64,000 nt of DNA, taken from NCBI RefSeq assembly GCF_002288925.2, contig NW_022098076.1, positions 84,455,062 through 84,519,061 of the forward strand, read 5' to 3'. Numbering within the stretch: position 1 is the first letter of the stretch; each line of letters begins with the position of its first letter. Positions 44,400 through 55,539 of this stretch are shown here, piece by piece. The notes under the pieces are model-generated. The model made no database searches, had not been told where the DNA came from, and saw only the letters and a list, made by a program, of their open reading frames with translations. The stretch comes from Delphinapterus leucas. Lineage: Eukaryota; Chordata; Mammalia; Artiodactyla; Monodontidae. The translations under genes were made by a program, and so were the position numbers.

Positions 44400-46600
44400 G
44401 TTGCTATTTGGCTTGATTTACATGGAAGAATCCATCATCTCTTATTACTTCCCTTTTAGATATCATCTCTTATTACTTTTAGATCTCTTTGTCTTCATCA
44501 CATTTTCAGTTTTGATAATTTTTTCATAAAACTATATTCCAATGCAATTTGAAAAGGCCTAAAAGTTCTAGGGAAGCATGCTGGGAACCGGGCTGTCAAC
44601 GGGGATGGGCAGACTTCTCTATCATCCCTCACTGCCCAGGGAACATTACTGTGTGTGTGGGTTGTCAGGGGGTCTGCAGACCATACCCATCATTGGACAG
44701 CCCCTAGGCCAGGTGGTCTGTGACCTTCCAAGGGGTCAGTACAGTGAAGTTTAAGGTATAATCTTTGACCTCAAAGAGTTTGCAATAAAGTGATGTTGGG
44801 AGATGGGGGTGTGAAAATGGCAACAGAGTCAAAGTCCACCGCCAAGGCCAGAGGCCATGATTATGCTTTGTGACCAGTAGGAACTGCTGAGGCTAGAAGC
44901 TTTTATTCTTTACCTCTTCATCTGAAGCATACCATTGTGATTTGTCTTCTCACACCCAGGCTGTAATGATTATTTTAAAAACCGAAATACATCCTCTGGC
45001 GAGTCTGAATTTTGATGATGTCGTTCTTGGTATGTTTAGCTTTGGATGAGGAACTAATTTTGTCTTTGATGATACGACATCAGTTGATGTCTGAGAGAAA
45101 CACTATGCTAAGTAGCCTGACTTAGGTGATTCTGAGAGCAGGGCAGGTACCCTGAGGAGTGCAGGGGCAGAGGCCAGAGATGCAGGGGAAGTTGGGAAAA
45201 AAAGGACTCTGTGGCTATGAGGTAAAGCATGTAGTTGTGGATCCTGGTGAGATTTGAGGGTTGGTGACCAACATGGAAGCTGTAAAAATATAAGGTAGGA
45301 AAAATGGAAATGCAAGTGGGCGATTCATCACACAAGCTGGTGTAGGAGCATCTCTAGCCATCACTGAGACTTCAGAGACCTTGGTGGGGATGTTTGGTGG
45401 CTGACTTTCCCCCAAGCTTCATTTGCAACAGGCTTGCTGTTCAGAACCCATTTTGCCAATCTGGTAAGATTGTTCTTCAGGAATTTGAGTGAGAGGAAAT
45501 GCTGTGTCGTCCCCAGGGCTGACTGTGGTGTTGTCAATGATCCCAAACCATTTCTGTGGTATGTGGACCAAAGAGCATTTCAGCTGCTCAGGGGGTGCTT
45601 GTACAGGGGAGAGCAGCACAGTGGAGCAGAGATATGTGAATAGGTGTGAGAGCTTTTAAAGAGGCAGAATCAACAGAATTTGGTGAAAGACTAGATACGG
45701 GTTGAGAGAAAGGAAGGATTCAAAAATGACTTTTTTAATAGATTGCCAATTTGGTGGGTAAGGAACAGTGGAGAAATGTACTTTTTGTGGGGGTGGGGTG
45801 GGCAGAGAAGATTAGGACTTGAGTCTGGGGCAATTGACACTGGAAGTGCCTCTGAGATACCCGCAGGGAGAAGCTAGACTGCAAGTTGCCTAAGTTCGGA
45901 GTCTGGAGAAGATTCCAAGCTGGACGTGTACACTGAAGGAACGAGTCCAGGCATATACCTGTGGAGGTGGAAACCATGGGTGTGGATGTGAGCACCAAGG
46001 GAAAGATTGCAGAGTGAGAGAGGAGAGCTTTGGATCCAGGCTTTTAATAGACAACTTCTGAGGTTAAAAAAGAAAAGAGGGTCATTTCACTTACAAATTT
46101 TATTTTCATTTCATTCCAAAAATTTTGGAAATATAGCCGTGAACATGTAACTTCACAAGAACGAAAATGGCCAATTTAATGAGGTGGAAGGCACACAATA
46201 GTAACAAATGGGAAACTTTTGAAAGAGAATAGCTTCTTCAATTTGTATATTCGTATTTACTCATCTGCATCTCGAAGTTTCTGTTAAAGCAGGGTGATTT
46301 CAACTGAATATTTGGAGAGAAAACCATTGAGGAGAAACGGAACAGGAGCTGGTAGTAATCAAGTGCCTTCTTGATTCAAAATCTCAAAGATTCAGCTGTG
46401 TTTCTGTGAAAATGAAGATCCCTTCCAACATGTTAGCATCTCTTGGTTTGTTTCTAAAATGACTTTAAAGAGAAAAGCTAAAATTAGCAAATGTATTGGG
46501 TCAAATATAGTCCATAAGAATGTAAACAAGGAATAACCCCAGACAACCCCATTTGGAATCTGCAATGGCAACAACGAGGGAGTGACCACTGGTCAGGAGT
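44400..46600. other. spacer between the two SCYGR-like copies
   Basis: About 2.2 kb with no gene seen. The 45640-46040 part is an old repeat; the remainder is unassigned. Overlapping frames around 45.1-45.6 kb lack any recognisable domain. Confidence 0.5.
45640..46040 (+). repeat. old interspersed repeat, family not named
   Basis: 'gaatcaacagaatttggtgaaagactagatacgggttgagagaaagg', 'gaagattaggacttgagtctggggc', 'gtgcctctgagatacc' and 'aaaccatgggtgtggatgtgagcaccaaggg' look like the 3' part of the same family as 39740-40560, in the same orientation. Confidence 0.45.
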
Positions 46601-46634
46601 CCTGGGTTGCTCCCTCCCCCTTCTCCCAAGATGG

Positions 46635-46642
46635 TACATAAG
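46635..46642 (+). promoter_or_regulatory. degenerate TATA box of SCYGR-like copy 2
   Basis: TACATAAG in GGTACATAAGGGC, 90 bases before the former start codon and aligned with TATATAAG of copy 1. The T to C change would weaken TBP binding. The leader after it (46651-46682) is identical to the copy 1 leader over 32 bases. Confidence 0.6.
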
Positions 46643-46724
46643 GGCTTCGTAGAAGGCGGCATCAGACCTCCCTCCCCTCCTGGGTCTCCCTCCTCACCTC
46701 TCCCGAGTCCTCTCTCCCGACACC

Positions 46725-46831
46725 GTGGGCAGCTGTGGCGGTGGAAGGGCTGCTGCCAGCAGAAGAGCTGCTGCCGGAAGCAATGCTCCTGCCAGATTGG
46801 CTGGTGCTGCTGGTACCCATTCTGTTGGTAA
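46725..46831 (+). pseudogene. SCYGR/KRTAP28-like pseudogene, copy 2 (internally deleted)
   Basis: This copy faces copy 1 head to head, about 2.3 kb between TATA boxes. The start codon is again GTG in ACCGTGGGCAGC. After GSCGG the sequence jumps directly to the tail, missing 174 nt (58 codons) relative to copy 1. The tail in the shifted frame reads KGCCQQKSCCRKQCSCQIGW, then CCWYPFCW and TAA at 46829-46831. As in copy 1, the junction reads GTGGAAGGGC where GGNAAGGGC would be needed to keep frame, so the same base seems lost. A protein of normal composition cannot be made. Confidence 0.78.
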
Positions 46832-46849
46832 GACTTCCCTCCTTCCCAT

Positions 46850-48510
46850 TCTGCTTGTTTTTCCTCCATTCTATGGTCCTGGACTCTCTTCCTGGCTTTC
46901 TTTAGTACCTCAAGTCTTCCCATCTGCAAAGTTTCCAAACTAATAGGAAACATCTAATGGAAAATATAGGTATGCAGCCCAGCATCTGAGTGTGCAAATC
47001 AGTAAACTCAGCTGAACAAAAATCATGATTCCTAATGTTTGGTTTTATGGATATGAATACATCCAACTGACTGCCATTCAGCTCCATCTTTGCTCCGTTT
47101 TTGCCTGTCCTCATGCATGGTTTTCTTTTCTTTTTTTCCTTTTGTGTTCTTAGTTATCACAGAATATTGTCCAAATTTCCTAATAAAATGAAAACTAGAT
47201 GCCCATAAGAAAACATTCTTTTTGTCTTCGTTGTATTTGAGCACACTGAATCCTGGTTTGTCTGTTCTGAAACTTGAGAGGATTTATCTTTGAACAAAGC
47301 CTTTAAAACCCTCACAGCGGCAGCATCACAAGCAAAGGTCGGATAGGAAGCTCTGCCAGGTCAGGGGGGACTAACCTCTCCTCCCAGTGAAGCAGCACTT
47401 TGCCTCAGTGACTCCTCCCTCCCTTATACCCACGCGTGCAGCCTCTTCCCTGTTTCACTGATGCAACATGACACGGCCCATCAGCAGCTGGTCCGCAAGC
47501 CGAACAAGGCCATTCCCTTCAGGACCCAAATACAGAATTCAGTGGTGGGACTAAGACCACTTGGGCTTTTGACGGGTTTCTTTTACCGACATATTCAATC
47601 TGTTTCTTCTCCTCTTCCTATTCTTTGTGTATGAAGTTTTCAATTTTTTCAGTACACTGCAACATTCAATAAAAGATATTGAAACATTTTAAAATAAGAC
47701 ACATTAGATTGCCACAAACTCTCCCAATGCCTCTGTCTTCTCAGCTATCTTTAGCAAAAGTAATAAGTGAAATGAAGGCCTGATGAAAGGAAGTCAAGGG
47801 GAAAGGGGGTTTTCAATGCATTTTTTCCAGGAGGAAGACTTTTCCCCCACTCTTTCAATTTAATTAAAAGCAACAGGGTAACCGCTTCTTTTCTTTTTCC
47901 TTACCTTTCTATTCCCTTCTTTCCCTCTCCTCTTCTTTCCCCTCCTTTTCCTTTCCTTTTTTCTTTTTCTGGTTCTTCTCTACAACTTTCTCCAATTGTG
48001 GAGATTTTGCTGTTTTATAAGGAGTAGAGGTCGTAGGCTGAGGAGATTTTGGATAGCAGTGGTTCAGTATTTTCACATTGATGCAACCTCTATGTTCAAA
48101 AAAGCAAAAAAAGATCTAGTGTGGATAACAAATAAGTTAATAGTATAGCTGGACTCAAAATCAAGATAAATATCCCCATGGAGAAGACACAGAATGAGAA
48201 TGCAGAACGCAAGGCTGTAGCCGTGGCCTTGTCGGGTTCTGGGCCTGAAAATGGGCTATTAAGAGACTGGGGATATGATAGCAGAGACTAGATATCCCAC
48301 CTGAGATGGGAGACCAGAGCCACGCTCACTTTCAAGGTTAGGTGCCAGGGTGGGTCCTCTTGGGTCTTGAAAAATATCTACTGCTCTTTGCTGCCTGGGG
48401 CTGTGGCTTCTAAACTATTGTCCACCAGAGAGACTGGAGGATGGACACAGTCCTGAGATGGCAAATCTTCTCCTGCTTCTCCTCCCCTTCTTCCTCTCCC
48501 CTCCCCTTCC
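46850..48510. other. intergenic, no gene seen
   Basis: It contains a homopyrimidine-rich run at 47884-47970 and no repeat I can name. Frames on the minus strand at 46.9-47.25 kb show no domain. Confidence 0.5.
47884..47970. repeat. 87-base polypyrimidine tract
   Basis: Almost pure C/T on the plus strand (two A interruptions). It continues as a T/C-rich stretch to about 47995. Confidence 0.9.
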
Positions 48511-48524
48511 CCCTCTTATTCTTT

Positions 48525-48713
48525 TTCTCTTTTTTTGCGGTACGCGGGCCTCTCCCGTTGCGGAGCACAGGCTCCGGACGTGCAGGCTCAGCGGCCATGG
48601 CTCATGGGCCCAGCAGCTCCGCGGCATGTGGGATCCTCCCGGACCGGGGCACGAACCCGTGTCCCCTGCATTAGCAGGCGGACTCCCAACCACTGCGCCA
48701 CCAGGGAAGCCCT
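48525..48713 (-). mobile_element. CHR SINE (CHR-1-like)
   Basis: Minus-strand start GGGCTTCCCTGGTGGCGCAG, ending in an A-run after CCGCAAAAAA. It is flanked by the 11-bp duplication CTTATTCTTTT at 48514-48524 and 48714-48724. Low divergence. It inserted directly beside the 3' end of a U6 pseudogene. Confidence 0.93.
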
Positions 48714-48725
48714 TCTTATTCTTTT

Positions 48726-48830
48726 AAATATGAAATGTTTCATGACTTTGCATGTCATCCTTGCACAGGGGCCATGCTAATCATCTCTGTATCATTCCAG
48801 TTTTAGTGTATATGCCGCATTTGAGACCAC
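48726..48830 (-). pseudogene. U6 snRNA pseudogene
   Basis: The minus strand reads close to full-length U6: the AGATTAGCATGGCCCCTG region (here ATGATTAGCATGGCCCCTGT), CAAGGATGACATGCAAA, and the ATATACACTAAAACTGGAAT region, for ~105 of 107 bases. Substitutions lie in the ACAGAGA-box neighbourhood (ACAGAGATGATTAGC for ACAGAGAAGATTAGC), the 5' stem (GTGGTCTCAAATGCGGC) and the 3' part. No U6-type upstream promoter (PSE/TATA) is apparent at 48831-48900, so it is a retrotransposed, inactive copy. Confidence 0.9.
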
Positions 48831-49047
48831 AGATTGACTTAAGTCATCTGTGGTTTGAGGATAATCTATGATATCCCATGACTGCTATGGGATGGGGCCT
48901 GGGGGTGGGGCAGGAAAGATAACTACAAAACTTCTAGACAGGAGGAAGCAGGGCGTGGGGAGTTGGGGTGAGAAGAGAAAGAAGTGAAAACAAAACCACA
49001 ACACCTCTCACTTTAAGTAAGTCTGCAAACAAGTTTCAAACACGCTT

Positions 49048-49603
49048 TGTAGTAGGAGCCTCTAAGATGGCGCCCAATGATCCTTGCCTCCAGGTGTTGA
49101 CACACCTGTGAAATCACCTTCTCTTGAGTATTGGTTGGATCTAATGGCTAATGACCACAGTGCCACACAAATCGTAGGATGTCACTTCCTTGATTAGGTC
49201 ATAAAGTCTGTAACTTCCATCTTCAAGCTGACTCTTGATTTCTTGGCTTGTACACTTTGATGAAGCAAGCTGCCATGTTGCAGAGACCCACATGGCACGG
49301 AATTGAGGATGGTCTTCAGTCAACAGCCAGCAAAGGATTGAAGACCTCGGCTCAATGGCCCACAAAGAACTGAATTATGCCAACAGTCACATGAACTTGA
49401 GATGGATCCTGCCCCAGACAAGCCACGAGGGGACCACAGCCCCATCAATACCTTGACTGCAGCCTGTAAGAGACTCTGAAGCAGAGGACCCAGTTAAGTT
49501 GTACCCAGATTCCTGACTCAGAAACTGTGAGATAATCAACGTGTGCTTTTTAAGTCATAAAGTGTTGTAGTAATTTGTTATGCAGTAATAAATAACTAAT
49601 GCA
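49048..49603 (+). mobile_element. MaLR (MLT1-type) solo LTR
   Basis: It begins TGTAGTAGGAGCCTCTAAGA ('TG' end) and finishes GTTATGCAGTAATAAATAAC then TAATGCA ('CA' end), the marks of MLT1-class ERVL-MaLR LTRs. About 556 bases, full length, no internal retroviral coding sequence nearby. Age is considerable. A clear 5-bp duplication is not visible. Confidence 0.8.
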
Positions 49604-49704
49604 CATTTGGAAACATCTAATGTTGAGAAAGAACAATGAAATAAAACTTAGGACATGAATTCATTTCAGATGAAATTGACTTTATAGAACTGGCAATGTC
49701 TTTT

Positions 49705-51780
49705 TTTTTTTAAACATCTTTATTGGAGCATAATTGCTTTACAGTAGTGTGTTAGTTTCTGCTTTATAACAAAACGAATCAGTTATACATATACATATGT
49801 TCCCATATCTCTTCCCTCTTGCATCTCCCTCCCACCCTCCCTTATCCCACCCCTCTAGGTGGACACAAAGCACCGAGCTGATCTCCCTGTGCTATGCGGC
49901 TGCTTCCCACTAGCTATCTATTTTACATTTGGTAGTGTATATATGTCCATGCTACTCTCTCACTTCGTCCCAGCTTACCCTTCCCCCTCCCCGTGTCCTC
50001 AAGCCCATTCTCTAGTAGGTCTTCATGACCATTTTTAAAAAAATTCCTTATATATGTGTTAACATACAGTATTTGTTTTCCTCTTTCTGACTTACTTCAC
50101 TCTGTATGACAGACTCTAGGTCCATCCACCTCACTACAAATAATTTTATTTCTTTTTATGGCTGAGTAATATCCCATTGTATATATGTGCCACATCTTCT
50201 TTATCCATTCGTCTGTCATTGGACACTTAGGTTTCTTCCATGTCCTGGCTATTGTAAATAGAGCTGCAATGAACATTGGGGTACATGACTCTATTTAAAT
50301 TATGGTTTTCTCAGGGTATATGCCCAGTAGTGGGATTGCTGGGTTGTATGGTAGTTCTAGTTGTAGTTTTTTAAGGAACCTCCATACTGTTCTCCATAGT
50401 GGCTGTATCAATTTACATTCCCACCAACAGTGCAAGAGGGTTCCCTTTTGTCCACACCCTCTCCAGCATTTATTGTTTGTAGATTTTATTGCTGATGGCC
50501 ATTCTGACTGGTGTGAGGTGATACCTCATTGTAGTTTTGCTTTGTATTTCTCTAATGATTAGTGATGTTGAGCACCCTTTCATGTGTTTGTTGGCAATCT
50601 GTATATCTTTGGAGAAATGTCTATGTAGGTCTCCTGCCCATTTTTGGATTGGGTTGTTTGTTTTCTTGGTATTGAGTTGCATGAGCTGCTTGTAAATTTT
50701 GGAGATTAATCCTTTGTCAGTTGCTTCATTGGCAAATATTTTCTCCCATTCTGAGGGTTGTCTTTTGGTCTTGTTTATGGTTTCCTTTGCTGTGCAAAAG
50801 CTTTGAAGTTTCATTAGGTCCCATTTGTTTATTTTTGTTTTTGTTTCCATTTCTTTACAAGGTGGGTCAAAAAGGATCTTGCTGTGATTTACGTCATAGA
50901 GTGTTTTGCCTGTGTTTTCCTCTAAGAGTTTTATAGTGTCTGGCCTTACATTTAGGTGTTTAATCCATTTTGAGTTTATTTTTGTGTATGGTGTTAGGGA
51001 GTGTTCTAATTTCATTCTTTTACATGTAGCTGTCCAGTTTTCCAGCACCACTTATTGAAGAGGCTGTCTTTTCTCCACTGTATATTCTTGCCTCCTTTAT
51101 CAAAGATAAGGTGACCATATGTGTGTGGGTTTATCTCTGGGCTTTCTATCCTGTTCCATTGATCTATATTTCTGTTTTTGTGCCAGTACCATACTGTCTT
51201 GATTACTGGAACTTTGTAGTATAGTCTGAAGTCGGGGAGGCTGATTCCTCCAGCTCCGTTTTTCTTTCTCAAGATTGCTTTGGCTATTCAGGGTCTTTTG
51301 TGTTTCCGTACAAATTGGGAAATTTCTTGTTCTAGTTCTGTGAAAAATGCCATTGGTAGTTTGATAGGGATTGCATTGAATCTGTAGATTGCTTTGGGTA
51401 GTATAGTCATTTTCACAGTGTTGATTCTTCCAATCCAAGAACATGGTATATCTCTCCATCTATTTGTATTATCTTTAATTTCTTTCATCAGTGTCTTATA
51501 ATTTTCTGCATACAAGTCTTTTGTCTCCTTAGGTAGGTTTATTCCTAGGTATTTTATTCTTTTTGTTGCATTGGTAAATGGGAGTGTTTTCTTAGTTTCA
51601 CTTTCAGATTTTTCATCATTAGTGTATAGCACTGCAAGAGATTTCTGTGCATTAATTTTGTATCCTGCTAATTTACCAAATTCATTGATTAGCTCTAGTG
51701 GTTTTCTGGTAGCATCTTTAGGATTCTCTATTTATAGTATCATGTCATCTGCAAACAGTGACAGCTTTACTTCTTCTTGA
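49705..51780 (-). mobile_element. 2.08-kb 5'-truncated L1 with broken ORF2 end
   Basis: A T-run at 49701-49711 marks the poly(A) end on the minus strand, and the 11-bp duplication CAATGTCTTTT flanks it (49694-49704 and 51781-51791). Going 5' to 3' on minus, open pieces 51288-51632, 51100-51459, 51012-51272 and 50470-51051 carry the C-terminal part of the L1 ORF2 endonuclease/reverse-transcriptase protein (for example [20 protein letters not shown] and [20 protein letters not shown]). These pieces sit in different frames, so ORF2 is disrupted by indels, and the endonuclease and most of the reverse transcriptase are missing. Not mobile. Confidence 0.95.
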
Positions 51781-51791
51781 CAATGTCTTTT

Positions 51792-52799
51792 AAATAATAA
51801 TTATTTTGGATTTTCAAGGCGATAAATGAAGGGATGACTTCCATAAAAAAAGAATAAGAATTTAGAAGGAAAATACAGGTAGAAATGAAATAAGAATAGG
51901 TTGATATCAAAACAACCAATCTGAAATCTTGGGAATAAAAATATGCAAGTTGAAATAAAAACTCAAGCAACAAAATAAATGTGGGCACCATCAAAGAGAG
52001 AATTTGTGAATTGTAAAATTGATATGAGGTGTTTACTCAGCACACAGCAGGGAGAGATCAAGGCCCATAGTAGAGAATAAAGTCATTTGTCTCAACATTC
52101 TATCTAATCTGGGAAGAAACATTTTGAAAACTTTCCCAGTGGAGCTGCCTCCTATGCCCAAGCATTTCTTCCCACTACCCCTAAACTCATTCGCCTTGGA
52201 CTTAAATTAAAGACACCTGGGTGGATTAAATTTCAGGCATCTTTTATCCTTGGGTGGATTAGTTTCCAGGCAGCTTTTACTCTACTAAAAACATCAGACT
52301 CCAAATTATCACAAAGCAAATGTCAGTGTTTTCCATTACAACTTTGAGTGAATATTGAGTTGCTTAAAATTAATTTGAACACCTCTGCTTAGACAGATCA
52401 AGTAAGAATTTAGTAGATTGTGCATCTGTTTCTTTTCTGGGGATGCGAACTAGCCAACACCACAGGTCTCTGTGAGTTAGGCTATTCTGATCACTGCTTT
52501 GGCTCCATTGTGGTAACCATACCATCTTGTCTTTGGCAGTTAAGTGACAGCACTTGGCCTCTGCTACCCCAGGACCCCATTATCTCCATTGCATTTAAGT
52601 ATCTCATTTCAATGGTATCAGCTCCTACTGTAATTTCTGACCTGCAGAGAAAAGCAACCACAGAGTTCTTCAAGAATGCTGAGCTCCCCTCACAAATGTA
52701 TTTCTCACAATCATGGTAGCAGTTTTTAGCAATAGTGTATTTTTTAGCTGAGATTTGTACATTATTTTTAAAGACAATGCTATTGCACATTTAATAGAC
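51792..52799. other. unassigned sequence between two L1s
   Basis: No recognised repeat. The 52420-52790 stretch is less AT-rich and open on both strands for about 99 codons, but neither translation resembles a family I know. It may be an old retroviral or gene-derived remnant. Confidence 0.4.
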
Positions 52800-53156
52800 T
52801 ACAGTATAACTTTTTTTTAACATCTTTATTGGAGTATAATTGCTTTACAATGGTGTGTTAGTTTCTGCTGTATAACAAAGTGAATCAGCTATACGTATAC
52901 ATATATCCCCATATCCCCTCCCTTTTGTGTCTCCCTCCCTCCCACCCTCCCTGTCCCACCCCTCTAGGTGGTCACAAAGCACAGAGCTGATCTCCCTGTG
53001 CTATGTGGCTGCTTCCCACTAGCTATCTATTTTATATTTGGTAGTGTATATATGTCCATGCCACTCTCTCACTTTTTCCCAGCTTACCCTTCCCCCTCCT
53101 GGTGTCCTCAAGTCCATTCTCTACGTCTGCATCTTTATTCCTGTCCTGCCCCTAGC

Positions 53157-53825
53157 TTCATCAGAACCTTTTTTTTTTTTAGATTCCATATATATGTGTT
53201 AGCATACAGTATTTGTTTTTCACTTTCTGACTTACTTCACTCTGTATGACAGACTCTGGGTCCATCTACTTCACTACAAATAACTCAATTTCATTTCTTT
53301 TTATGGCTGAGTAATATTCCATTGTATATATGTGCCACATCTTCTTTATCCATTCATCTGTCAGTGGACACTTAGGTTGTTTCCATGTCCTGGCTATTGT
53401 AAATAGCGCTGCAATGAACATTGTGGTACATGACTCTTTTTNNNNNNNNNNNNNNNNNNNNNNNNNNNNNNNNNNNNNNNNNNNNNNNNNNNNNNNNNNN
53501 NNNNNNNNNNNNNNNNNNNNNNNNNNNNNNNNNNNNNNNNNTTCATCAGAACCTTTTTTTTTTTAGATTCCATATATATGTGTTAGCATACAGTATTTGT
53601 TTTTCACTTTCTGACTTACTTCACTCTGTATGACAGACTCTGGGTCCATCTACTTCACTACAAATAACTCAATTTCATTTCTTTTTATGGCTGAGTAATA
53701 TTCCATTGTATATATGTGCCACATCTTCTTTATCCATTCATCTGTCAGTGGACACTTAGGTTGTTTCCATGTCCTGGCTATTGTAAATAGCGCTGCAATG
53801 AACATTGTGGTACATGACTCTTTTT
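53157..53825 (+). repeat. false-looking direct duplication around the gap
   Basis: Two copies of a 284-285-base L1 segment (TTCATCAGAACC...ATGACTCTTTTT) abut the N run. They differ only in a T-run of 12 versus 11. This is what results when two overlapping contig ends are placed side by side without being merged. Confidence 0.9.
53442..53541. other. assembly gap (100 N)
   Basis: Exactly 100 Ns, the usual placeholder for a gap of unknown size. The sequence before (53157-53441) and after (53542-53825) is the same apart from one T in a homopolymer. Confidence 0.99.
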
Positions 53826-54849
53826 GAATTATGGTTTTCTCAGGGTATATGCCCAGTAGTGGGATTGCTGGGTCATGTGGTAATTCTATTTTTAGTTTTT
53901 TAAGGAACTTCCATACTCTTCCTCATAGTGGCTGTATCAATTTACATTGCCATCAACAGTGCAATACAGTATAACTTTTATATGCACTGGTAAACAAAAA
54001 ATTCTTGTGACTCACTTTATTTTGATATTCACCTTACTGAAGTGGTTTAGAACCAAACCTACAATATCTCTGAACTATGCCTGTATACAATACTAGTATA
54101 ATAATAATAATCACACATTGATCACTTAATATGTATTGGACCTGTGCTCTGTATTTCTTTATCTATTATCCAAATCAAAACAAATCACACTTTTATGAGG
54201 TAAGGCACAGACAGCTAATATATATCATTCACTCTAGGATATTTCATCTTCCTGCTCTTGGATGATCCAAGTTGTCTGATTTCCATGTTATTTTGGGGAC
54301 AGACTTGAAAGTACTGAAATGGCATTTTGGGTCCCAGTTGCTCACTGAGACCATACAGATGGTTTGTTTCAGTTTCATCAGCTCCATCTTTTGGTTGTAT
54401 CCTGTTTACTGGCCAATAGCTGAGGCTTTAATGTGATGTTGGTGAGGTTCATGATGGTCCTGTCTTTCATGGTATCTTAGTCTAGGATAAAACACTAAAG
54501 AACCATGTATTTTAGCACCACACATATTCAGGAAGCCTGTCCTCTGAGTCCATGGTGGGAGAGACCAGACTAAAACTGTGTTACTGGGCTCCTGTCAGGA
54601 GTTGAGTCCTCTGATTCGTTTAGTTTCTGACTCATGGTAGAACTACATTTTCCCTTTCTGTATTTGGCTGAATAGATTATGTAAATGCTTATTATTAGGA
54701 AAAGTCCAACAATGACAGAAAATTAACTCCCCTAAACTAAAAACTTGAAAAAAAAGAAAAAAAAAAAAAGAATGAAAGGAAAATAAAAGGACATTAATGA
54801 GTCACATAAGTCTGACACTGAATATATATAATGATATTTTACTACAAGC

Positions 54850-54995
54850 TGAGAGAGCTTCCGCAGGTGTGATTCTCTGTCTCGGTTTTCTCATTTGTAA
54901 AATTAGAATAATAACAATACCTACTCACATACTTGTTGTGAGGATTAAATAAGTTGTTACATGTAAGGCATATAGAAGTGTGCCTATATAGTATG
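54850..54995 (-). repeat. MIR fragment
   Basis: 'ctctgtctcggttttctcatttgtaaaattagaataataacaatacctactcacatacttgttgtgaggattaaataag' is a clear reverse MIR. Confidence 0.8.
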
Positions 54996-55072
54996 AATTC
55001 AGTAAATTTTAACTTTGTATGCTTCTGAAACTCTCCAAATATATACATATTCTAAAACTATAACTATATAGT

Positions 55073-55116
55073 TATATATACAGATATAGTACATATTTAC
55101 TATATCTGTATATATA
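55073..55116. repeat. perfect 19-bp inverted repeat
   Basis: The arms TATATATACAGATATAGTA (55073-55091) and its exact complement (55098-55116) are separated by six bases, CATATT. Confidence 0.95.
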
Positions 55117-55539
55117 GTTTATTCTTTTCCTAGAATGTAATATACTTGAAAAAATGGCAGTGTTTCCATCTAGAACCATTGAAATTATATTAATAGACCT
55201 ATAAAAGTTTAGAATTAATGTATGTTTCTAATGAAATAATTGAACCCTTGTTTTAATGACTCTCTTTATATGTCTAGATCAAGAGGCCTTAATTATATTT
55301 TATATTTTAAAAATTTAACTATAGTAACTTAAAGATTGTTTTGTTTGTATGGTGTGAATTTTTTCTTTCCCCCATCTCCCCCTTGAACCTTAGATGTCCT
55401 TGTATTTTAGATGTGTTTTCTATAAATAGAATATATTTGGAATCATTTATAATGATTCCATTTATAATTGGAATCCTGTCTGGCAATACCTTTTAGTATT
55501 TTACTTTTTTTTTACTGGGTAATTTAACTTAAAATTGTT

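Larger units (their letters stand above)
52815..53965 (-). mobile_element. 5'-truncated L1 interrupted by an assembly gap
   Basis: Reverse-oriented L1 3' end starting with the T-run at 52811-52818. The 15-bp duplication TACAGTATAACTTTT flanks it (52800-52814 and 53965-53979), so the true insertion borders are known. Inside are 100 Ns (53442-53541) and a repeated 285-base segment on either side, so the real element is shorter than the assembled one. Confidence 0.93.

Noticed and set aside
50470..51632. long minus-strand frames as a cellular gene
   Set aside because: They are broken pieces of the L1 ORF2 C-terminal region.
52420..52790. opposed 99-codon frames
   Set aside because: No family resemblance, codon use looks random, and both strands are open over the same stretch; left as unassigned.
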